Positions 53,333 through 61,037 of a DNA stretch of 64,000 bases are shown here, one piece after another. The first letter of the stretch is position 1. The number at the start of each line of letters is the position of its first letter. Below the pieces are notes generated by a model. It was not told where the DNA came from, did no database searches, and was given only the letters and a program-made list of their open reading frames with translations. This stretch comes from Hymenobacter montanus. Its GTDB lineage: Bacteria > Bacteroidota > Bacteroidia > Cytophagales > Hymenobacteraceae. The translations under genes and the position numbers were made by a program. The DNA is taken from the NCBI RefSeq assembly GCF_014699115.1, contig NZ_JACXAD010000018.1, forward strand, positions 56,031 to 120,030. The letters are read 5' to 3'.

Positions 53333-54709
53333 ATGCTCTTTTACATCGTTGTTAAGCCTTTGGTGCAAGTCGCTCTGCGGGTGTTTTTTCGGCGCATCGA
53401 AATTCGGCACCGCGAGCGCTTGTCGTTGCCCGGCCCGCTGCTGTTCGCCGGCAACCACCCCAACACGCTGATGGACCCGTTGCTGGTGGCCAGCAACCGC
53501 CACCAGCCGGTAGCGTTTCTGGCCAAGAGCACGTTTTTTACCAACCCCCTGGTCCGGGCCATTATGGAATCGGGCAATTCAATTCCCATCTACCGGCGGC
53601 AGGACGCTGAAATTGGCGCGGCCCCGGCCGACCCGGCTCAACTCGCGGCCCAAAACGAAGCTTCTTTCGGCCGTTGCTACGACTACCTGGGCCGGGGCGG
53701 CAGCATCATGATTTTTCCGGAGGGTACCAGCGTGAGCGAGCGCCGGCTGCGGCCCCTCAAGACCGGTGCGGCCCGCATTGCCCTGGGGGCCGAAGCCCGG
53801 CACCAGTTCCGGCTAGGGCTGAAAGTGGTGCCCGTCGCCACGAATTACTTCGACCCCTCACGCTTTCGCTCGGATGTGCTGCTGATCGTGGCCCCACCCA
53901 TCGTGGTAGCCGACTACGCCGAGCGCTACGCCGCCGACCCCAACGACGCGGCTGACCAGCTCACCAACGCCATTCGGGAAGCCCTGGAGCACCGCCTCGT
54001 CATCACGCGCGACGCGGCCGAAGACGCCTTCGTGCAGCAGGTTGAGCGAACCTTTGGCGACCACCTCAACCCCGACGACGACCCGGAAACCCTTTACGAT
54101 AACTTCCAGCTAAGCCAAACGCTGCTTCAGGCCCTGGCGTGGTTCGAGCAACATTTACCCGCTCAGCTGGTGGCCATGCGCCTGCAGTTTCAAGCCTATC
54201 TGGAAGCGTTGCGCCGCTATAACCTCACCGACCAAGCCCTGGACGGGCAGCGGCGTGGCAGCATCGCGGGCCTGCTCAACCTGGTGCTGGGCGTACCCCT
54301 GTGGGTCTACGGCGTGCTCAACAACTATCTGCCCTACATTCTGCCCTCGCTGGTAGCCCAGCGGGCCACCAAGGACGTAGAGTTTGTGGCGCCCATTATG
54401 CTGGTAGTGGGCATACTAACCTTCCCGCTGGCCTACACGCTACAGGCCGCGGTGGTGCAACACTGGCTCACCCACGACTGGCGCCTGACCGCCCTCTACG
54501 TGCTCAGCCTGCCCTTTGCCGGGTTTTACGCCCTGAGCTACTGGAACACCCTGGCCGCCCGTCTCGAACGGCTGCGCGCCCTGCGCCTGTTTCGGCGGGA
54601 TCCGGCCCTGGGCCAGGAGCTGTTGCGGCAACGGGCGGCCCTGGTGGCGCAGCTATCCGAGGCCCGCACGGCCTATCTGGCCCGGCAAGCCGACAGCGCG
54701 CAAGGCTAG
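53333..54709 (+). CDS. 1-acyl-glycerol-3-phosphate / glycerol-3-phosphate acyltransferase-like protein
   Basis: Membrane phospholipid acyltransferase of 458 residues. The PlsC-type domain (about 30-240) has NHPNTLMDP, where catalytic H42 and D48 are separated by five residues as in GPAT/Gat-type enzymes and not the usual four, and EGTSVSERRLRPLKTGAA as the glycerol-phosphate site. Three C-terminal helices follow (about 310-330, 350-370, 385-405). Makes phosphatidate or a related lipid. Confidence 0.9.
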   Translation: MLFYIVVKPLVQVALRVFFRRIEIRHRERLSLPGPLLFAGNHPNTLMDPLLVASNRHQPVAFLAKSTFFTNPLVRAIMESGNSIPIYRRQDAEIGAAPADPAQLAAQNEASFGRCYDYLGRGGSIMIFPEGTSVSERRLRPLKTGAARIALGAEARHQFRLGLKVVPVATNYFDPSRFRSDVLLIVAPPIVVADYAERYAADPNDAADQLTNAIREALEHRLVITRDAAEDAFVQQVERTFGDHLNPDDDPETLYDNFQLSQTLLQALAWFEQHLPAQLVAMRLQFQAYLEALRRYNLTDQALDGQRRGSIAGLLNLVLGVPLWVYGVLNNYLPYILPSLVAQRATKDVEFVAPIMLVVGILTFPLAYTLQAAVVQHWLTHDWRLTALYVLSLPFAGFYALSYWNTLAARLERLRALRLFRRDPALGQELLRQRAALVAQLSEARTAYLARQADSAQG

Positions 54710-54722
54710 GCAGCCGTTTTCG

Positions 54723-54861
54723 TTCGCTTTTAGAACTTAGAACCTAGAGCGGAGAACTTAGACCGAAGCACGGAGCCGGCTTGGAGTTAAAAAAGCGTGT
54801 TCTGAGCTCTAGGTTCTGAGTTCTATCTTTCTCCGTGCTAACGCAGCAACCGTCGAAGCAG
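54723..54861. repeat. Interspersed repeat, family B copy 2
   Basis: TTCGCTTTTAGAACTTAG to CGTCGAAGCAG with internal inverted pair AGAACCTAGAGC / GCTCTAGGTTCT. Shares both ends with the copy at 8718-8836. Between convergent genes. Confidence 0.85.
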
Positions 54862-54988
54862 CTAATGCCAACAGCTGCTAAAAAACGGACCCGGAGGTAG
54901 TTATTACAAGTAGCCAGCCACCTCCTCGGCTCCGGGAGGGAACGGCCTATTTCCGCCCTCACAATCGCTGCCTCGACTGCGCTCCGCC

Positions 54989-56278
54989 TCACCCCAGCAA
55001 GGCTCCCGCCGCCAGCGCAATGCTGATGATGACTACCGAGGGCACTTTTTCCCAGAGCAGCAACAAAAACGTAGAGCCCACCAGCAGCGGGTTCAGGGGC
55101 AGGGTATTGATAGGCCCCAGGTGAAAGGGCAAATCGAGCAGGCGGTAAGGCAGTGGATGGTAGAGCAGGAAGGTGGCGGCGCACACCAGCCCGGCGCTCA
55201 CCGCGTTGATGCCCTCCAAAGAAGCTTGTACCACCCGATACTGCCGCAGCCGGTCCCAGAACCGAATCGCGAAGAATATCAGGAAGGTGCCCGGTAGAAA
55301 GATGCCCGCCGCCCCGACCAGGGCACCCACCACCTGCAGGCTGGTGCCGCCCGCCGGCCGCATGGCCAGCGCGCCAATGTAGGCTGCAACGGAAAAATTT
55401 GGCCCCGGCATGGCTTGCACCAGCCCTAGCCCGGATAGGAACTCCGGCCCGGTGACGTAGTGCTTGAACTCCACGAACTCGGCGTAGAGTAGGGGGGCCA
55501 GTACCTGCCCACCCCCGAATACGAGCGAGCCGTTCCGGTAGAAATTCTCGAACAGCCGCACCGGCAACAGCTGCGTATAGTGCCCTAGCGCGGCCGCTCC
55601 TACCAGGATGCCCAGCCACAGCAAGAAGTTGGACCACTCGATGCGCAGCGGCTTTTTCTCCTGAATGATGGCGTGCCGGCGGTAGCGCACCGTCGTAACG
55701 GCGCCCCCGGCCAGCAGTAGCAGCGGCAGCATCCAGGGCAGCTGAAAAAAATACGCCAGCATGGCGGCGGCCACCATCAGGGCCACGGAGGTTTTAGTGT
55801 GGATAACTTTTTGAGCGATGCGGTAGGCCGAAAACGCCACGAACCCCACCGCCACGGGTTGCACAAACTGCACCAGCCCGCTTACCCGGACGGGGTCGAG
55901 GTGGCTAAGGGTGAGGCCAGCCAGGGTCATTAGCGTTACGGCCGGTGTTATCCAAACCAGCAGGGTGAGGTAGGCCAGGTTGGGCCCGCCCAACCGAAAG
56001 CCAATAACCGTAATGGTTTGGGTAGAGGTAGGCCCCGGCAGCAGGGCGCACAGCGCTTGCAGCTCCAGCAGCTCGGCGGTGCTAATGTAGCGGCGCTTGT
56101 CGACCAGGAGCCGGAACATCAGCGCCAGATGCGCTTGTGGCCCACCAAATGCCGTGAGAGCCAGCAGCGCCACATCTTTTAGAAAGATAATGCCCCGCAC
56201 CCGGCGCGTGCGCGTGCCCGAACGGCGGGGCAGCGGAGTAAGCGAAACCTGGTCAGGGGGCGAAGAAATGGGTTGCAC
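54989..56278 (-). CDS. chrA: Chromate transporter family protein ChrA (bidomain)
   Basis: CHR-superfamily inner-membrane protein of 429 residues with two homologous halves, each opening with the family's hydrophobic GG-x-x-A/G motif (LLALTAFGGPQAHLALM and FYRNGSLVFGGGQVLAPLL). Exports chromate in studied members. GTG 56278 is chosen because a near -7 box TACCTTCG lies just before it; the ATG at 56323 is upstream of that box. Confidence in function is limited to the family level. Confidence 0.88.
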   Translation of the reverse strand: MQPISSPPDQVSLTPLPRRSGTRTRRVRGIIFLKDVALLALTAFGGPQAHLALMFRLLVDKRRYISTAELLELQALCALLPGPTSTQTITVIGFRLGGPNLAYLTLLVWITPAVTLMTLAGLTLSHLDPVRVSGLVQFVQPVAVGFVAFSAYRIAQKVIHTKTSVALMVAAAMLAYFFQLPWMLPLLLLAGGAVTTVRYRRHAIIQEKKPLRIEWSNFLLWLGILVGAAALGHYTQLLPVRLFENFYRNGSLVFGGGQVLAPLLYAEFVEFKHYVTGPEFLSGLGLVQAMPGPNFSVAAYIGALAMRPAGGTSLQVVGALVGAAGIFLPGTFLIFFAIRFWDRLRQYRVVQASLEGINAVSAGLVCAATFLLYHPLPYRLLDLPFHLGPINTLPLNPLLVGSTFLLLLWEKVPSVVIISIALAAGALLG

Positions 56279-57319
56279 GGTAGGTAACAGCGGCCTGGAA
56301 TCGAAGGTAAAGCAAACGAGCAAGTCTGCGATAGCAATTTACGGGGTATTTCCTCGTGCAGTCGGCGCTTAATTCGTCCTCAGCCTTTACGCGGATCGGG
56401 GCCAGACGCCTCAAATTATTTTGGTAATGACTTATAGCAGTTTATCCGCCGGTTTGTTGGTTTTATACCTCTGTAATTGTGGCACAAGAACATCGAGAAA
56501 ATACGCTCTGGGGATAATTTAAGCGTAAATTCCGCTCCGGGGCTATCAGTGTTTCCCAACTATCTCAGCCTTCTCCTCTTGTTTGCCATTGAAATACCAT
56601 AATGAGCGAAGCATCCTGCTTACCTGATTCAGGTACTGCTACGGGCAAGCCACCGGCTTCGCCCTCAGCTTGATGCGCGGCCTACTTGGCAGAGTGGGTG
56701 GATGAGTTCTCCAGTACCTGCTGAGTGGTGGCGAGAGAACCATCGAAGCAATTGAAGCGAAAAAGAGTCGTAATGAAAAACATCTTGCTGGTTGAGTGCG
56801 GGCTAAAGGCGTAAGATAAATTTTATCTGAAATTATAACATTCATTCCCAGTCTAATAAAGTCTGTCTTTATAAAACTTTGGCTTTAATTATTTAAATTA
56901 TTTTGATACAATATTAACTGTCTCTTATCTTGCGATTACTAATCCAGGTTTCCGCTCGGGGCAGTATTTCTCCGCTCAGATACGTGACTAGTCATGCTAT
57001 TGATCGGGTTGCTATTTGCTGTTTCCGTGGCGTTTCCCTGCCGCCTTGAGGCGACGGGTGGTTCCCGATACTTCTCGGGTGGAAGGTGCTGGAATTACAC
57101 CTGCTTTTGCATGGCGGTGCGCCAGTTTCTGGCCCAGCCTAATTTCTGTTGCGCTTTCAAGGCAGTAGTCCTGTCTCTTCTTCTCTTAAAGGCACATCGT
57201 AATGCAGTATTCGCAGAAGGCAATGCGGGCGCTGCACGTCTGCATCAGGTAAGTAGCTCAAGTTGAGCCATCGACAGCTGCATTGCCTTTGCTTCCTGAA
57301 AACATATAATTCGCCTGCT
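56279..57319. other. 1-kb AT-richer spacer without a gene
   Basis: Short frames here have no homology and poor composition. The 56830-56940 stretch is strongly AT-rich; a TATCTTGC near 56928 could be a promoter box for the YD-repeat operon. Nothing else recognised. Confidence 0.55.
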
Positions 57320-60300
57320 ATGAATTCTAACTTGTACCTGAAGCACCATGTAAAAAGCCTTGTTGCAAGGGGGCTCTTTTTCATTCTGATACTGCTTAGT
57401 GGGCAATTGACCGCCCTGGCTCAGCAGAGCGGTAGCCCACCCGTGGCCGGAAAACTATCCGTCACTCCCCCTAGTCCGACGGTGGCCGCGCTGGAACGAG
57501 CCGGCAGTGTGCCTGTGAGCTACTACACGGGGTTGCCCGATGTGTCAGTTCCGCTGTATAAAATACAGTCTGGCTCCATAAGTCTACCGATTGCCCTCAG
57601 TTACCACGCTTCGGGATTGCGCGGACATGACCCGGGTGGGTGGGCAGGTATTGGCTGGAGCCTCGCCGTTGGGGGCACGATTAGCCGAACGGTGCATGGA
57701 CGCCCCGACGAAGATCATACAGGCTATTGGAACATAGCAAGGCAAGCGAGAGGCATTGGGGCCTTACCTTGCCAGCCGGGGCCGGGCAAGCACCTGCTGT
57801 TCGAACAGTGTGCTGCTGGTACCTATGACTTAGAGCCCGACGTGTTCTCCTACAACTTTGCTGGCTACTCCGGTTCTTTTGTCATCGACACCGTAGGCCG
57901 TAAAGTGCTAATGCCTTATCGCGCGCTTCGCATCGAAGGAGGTCAGGTAACTTCATGGGGGGCCCTCACCCCTTTTAAAGTGACGACCGAGGACGGCACC
58001 CAATATCTTTTCGAGGAAGCGGAAGTAACCACTCCGGGCGAATCAGATAGCTACGTTTCCAGTTGGCACTTGACGCGCATTGTGCCATTACATGGCGCAA
58101 GCGTGAGGCTTACCTATAGCAGCGGACCTAGCATTAACCAAAATTCGAGCACAGAAGAGCTGTCCGAAATAAGCACAATGTGCGCCGGTATCTTGCCCAT
58201 AAGTGTAAGCCACGGAACGAGTAACTCAAGCGTCAGCATTGCGCCTAAGACCGTCCAGAGCATTACGTGGGCGGGAGGGCAGGCACTCTTTTTCGCATCG
58301 GAGCGGTTGGCTAATGGAACGAAGCTGGATTCCGTTCGCGTGCAGGACTTTCAGGGCCATCTCATCAAGCGCTTTCGCTTTGCCTACGCGCAGAATTCTA
58401 ACTCATTTCACCAGCTCTTATTGACGCAAGTGCAAGAATTGGCGGTGGGTGGCCAGCCAGGCAAGCCGCCGTATCGGTTCTATTACGATTCTTTTACTTC
58501 ACAATATGAAGTTACTCCCCAAAATGAGGTGTTTTCGGCAGATCTCAATCCTTATGCCATCGACTATTGGGGCTTTTGCAACGGGGCTAATAACACCTCA
58601 CTGCTGCCAGAGCGGTATGTTCCCGTGATCGGAACGCCCGCATTTACGCTAATGCCGGGGGACCGTGCCCCAAACCTGGCAGCCTGCCGGAAATGGGCCC
58701 TAACGAGAATGGTGTACCCGACAATGGGATACACCACGTTTGAATACGAATTAAACGAGTACGGATTTGAAGAAGGCCGCTCGTTGCCTTCCCAGGTTGT
58801 ACTGGGCCCTTCACACTCCGTCGGTTTATCAACGACATGCCGGTATCAGGCGCCAGGAAATACTATTTCCTGCCCGGGCACGGGGGGGACAAGAACTTTT
58901 CGTATTCCGGCGCGGCAGCGCATTCGCGTAGATTGGGGTAGTCACAGTCCGTTCTTTACCGACCAGGACGGGACCGAACAAGGGCCGCGGCTTACGTTGC
59001 AAGGTCCCAACTCGGCTACGCGATTTGGCCCGTTTATTAGTAGGTATGTTACTGGGCGTAACTGCAACGCTTCTGGGTGCACTTACACCCAGTATTATGA
59101 CGTGGAGCCGGGGCTTTATACCCTGGAGGCAAGTGTCGCACCGCCCGAGATTGCTGGCAGTGCTTACATTTCCGTAACGTATCGCGACAGTATTGGGACT
59201 TCTCCCAACTTGCCAGCGGGCGGACTTCGCATCAAGCGCATCACCGACAACCCCACCGGCCAACCCGCTAGGGAGATGAGCCGCATTTTTTCCTATACGA
59301 TGGCCGCCGACCCGGCCCGTTCAAGCGGGTGCTTGGTTAGCCCGCTACCGACGTATTACTACAACTTTCAGCACGATATCCCAGGAATGTGCGATGACAC
59401 GGGCGGGGGCGGTACGGGCGGGAACGGTAGTCCAGGGTCTTTTATTATCCAATACATCAAAGTATATTCGACGGCCAGCCTCACTCAACCGGGCATGACG
59501 CAGGGAGCTTTCGTGGGATACCGGGAAGTAACCGTGACTAATGTCGATGATTCTAATCCGGGTAAGTCTGTTTACACCTTTACGTCGGCTTATGAATACC
59601 CCGATGAAGGCAGCAGCGGTTTTCCGTACGCGTCCCGCACTAGCCACGACTACCAGCGCGGCTTGCTGTTGCGGGAAACGCACTACAAATACACAGACGG
59701 ACAGTATGCCCCGGTTACGCAAACTGTTAATACCTATTCTAGGAATAGCCTTAGCGCGAACATTGCCCTGCTCAGCCTGGAGGGATGGAAGATCGGCTAC
59801 TCCCGTCACAACGAGGTTTCGGCACCACTGGATTGTTTTGCGCGAAATCATATTCGTTACGAAACCGGTGGCCTGCTCCTGGCCCAAAGTGAAAAACGCT
59901 CTTTCGACAACACCGGGGCCGCGCATGTCAACACCACCCGCTACCAGTACGGCAACCCCGCATTTCCTCATTCCACGGCAGTAGAAACTATAACGGGGGC
60001 GGGCCAGAGTACGCTGCTTCGCCATCGCTACACTTTTGACTATGATACATTGAGCGCAAACTCCGGCAACCAAATGGCTAGCGTGCTGCGCCTGCTGCGT
60101 CGCCGGCATGCACTACTGCCGTTGGAGGAACAGATGTGGAGGATTAACGGGAGCGATACAACGCTTGTCAAGGCTACCCTGACGACGTTTAACGCGCAGT
60201 TCTTGCCCAAAGCAACGCTCCAATTGCAGACAACGTCCCCCATTTCTTCCAGTACCTATTTACGGTCGGACATCCACAACGGGCTCTTTTCATACGATCC

Positions 60301-60994
60301 CCGGTTAACGCCGGAGACCGTCTTCGACCAATACGATGCCCTGGGAAATCTTCAGCAAGCGCACAGGGTTAACGGAAGCCCCACTAGCGTCCTGTGGGGC
60401 TATCAATCAACTCAGCCCTTGGCCGAAACCCAGGGGGCCACAACGCGACAGACCGCTTTTACCAGCTTTGAGCCGGATGCCCCAGGCAGGTTCAGCTACG
60501 ATCCGGAGCAAGGGCTGAACCATCACCGGGTACCAGGCGGGCGGACCGGGCAGTGGGCTTACCGGCTGGACGGCAATCGGGCCATCTCGCGGGATTCACT
60601 GCCGCCGGGCACCTACGAGCTGTTGTTCTGGGCCCGAGCGCCCCAGCGCCCGTCCATCTATCAAAACGGCACCATTGAGGCAGAACACCTGGTTGCCGAA
60701 ACGCCTAACGGCTGGCGACAATTTCGCCTCCGGCTACGCTTCGCGACCTTGGGCAGCCTTTCCCTCGACGCCTCCTCGGCCATGCCAGTGCTCGTTGATG
60801 AAGTGCGGCTGCACCCCGTGGAAGCTCAAATGACCAGCTACACTTACGACCCATTGGTAGGGATGACCTCACAAACGACACCCGATGGGCGCACCACGAC
60901 CTATGAGTACGACGGGCTGGGCCGGCTCGTGCGCGCCCGCGACGAGCGGGGCCGGGTGCTCTCCCAGCAGCAGTACCACTACGCCGGTCAATAA
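57320..60994 (+). CDS. Large secreted YD/RHS-type protein with SpvB-like N-terminus
   Basis: Surface or secreted protein of 1224 residues. Signal peptide about 1-34. The segment GWAGIGWSLAVGGTISRTVHG (about 105-125) resembles the N-terminus of SpvB/TcB-type proteins. The middle is a long beta-rich region; around residues 1060-1160 lies a jelly-roll carbohydrate-binding-like module (GRFSYDPEQGL, YELLFWARAP); the end carries YD repeats (TYEYDGLGRLVRARDERGR). The start at 57320 was chosen as it yields the signal peptide. The DNA from about 60430 on is clearly GC-richer than the first 3 kb. It precedes an LRR-DUF6443 gene by 43 bases, so the two are likely cotranscribed. Confidence 0.85.
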   Translation: MNSNLYLKHHVKSLVARGLFFILILLSGQLTALAQQSGSPPVAGKLSVTPPSPTVAALERAGSVPVSYYTGLPDVSVPLYKIQSGSISLPIALSYHASGLRGHDPGGWAGIGWSLAVGGTISRTVHGRPDEDHTGYWNIARQARGIGALPCQPGPGKHLLFEQCAAGTYDLEPDVFSYNFAGYSGSFVIDTVGRKVLMPYRALRIEGGQVTSWGALTPFKVTTEDGTQYLFEEAEVTTPGESDSYVSSWHLTRIVPLHGASVRLTYSSGPSINQNSSTEELSEISTMCAGILPISVSHGTSNSSVSIAPKTVQSITWAGGQALFFASERLANGTKLDSVRVQDFQGHLIKRFRFAYAQNSNSFHQLLLTQVQELAVGGQPGKPPYRFYYDSFTSQYEVTPQNEVFSADLNPYAIDYWGFCNGANNTSLLPERYVPVIGTPAFTLMPGDRAPNLAACRKWALTRMVYPTMGYTTFEYELNEYGFEEGRSLPSQVVLGPSHSVGLSTTCRYQAPGNTISCPGTGGTRTFRIPARQRIRVDWGSHSPFFTDQDGTEQGPRLTLQGPNSATRFGPFISRYVTGRNCNASGCTYTQYYDVEPGLYTLEASVAPPEIAGSAYISVTYRDSIGTSPNLPAGGLRIKRITDNPTGQPAREMSRIFSYTMAADPARSSGCLVSPLPTYYYNFQHDIPGMCDDTGGGGTGGNGSPGSFIIQYIKVYSTASLTQPGMTQGAFVGYREVTVTNVDDSNPGKSVYTFTSAYEYPDEGSSGFPYASRTSHDYQRGLLLRETHYKYTDGQYAPVTQTVNTYSRNSLSANIALLSLEGWKIGYSRHNEVSAPLDCFARNHIRYETGGLLLAQSEKRSFDNTGAAHVNTTRYQYGNPAFPHSTAVETITGAGQSTLLRHRYTFDYDTLSANSGNQMASVLRLLRRRHALLPLEEQMWRINGSDTTLVKATLTTFNAQFLPKATLQLQTTSPISSSTYLRSDIHNGLFSYDPRLTPETVFDQYDALGNLQQAHRVNGSPTSVLWGYQSTQPLAETQGATTRQTAFTSFEPDAPGRFSYDPEQGLNHHRVPGGRTGQWAYRLDGNRAISRDSLPPGTYELLFWARAPQRPSIYQNGTIEAEHLVAETPNGWRQFRLRLRFATLGSLSLDASSAMPVLVDEVRLHPVEAQMTSYTYDPLVGMTSQTTPDGRTTTYEYDGLGRLVRARDERGRVLSQQQYHYAGQ

Positions 60995-61037
60995 GCCCGC
61001 GGGCTACTCTCCTTTTCGCCTCCTTTTGTTGATCGTT

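Noticed and set aside
56994..57266. 90-codon plus frame before the YD-repeat gene
   Set aside because: Cys/Ser-rich with no recognisable signal sequence or domain and no promoter; taken as chance.
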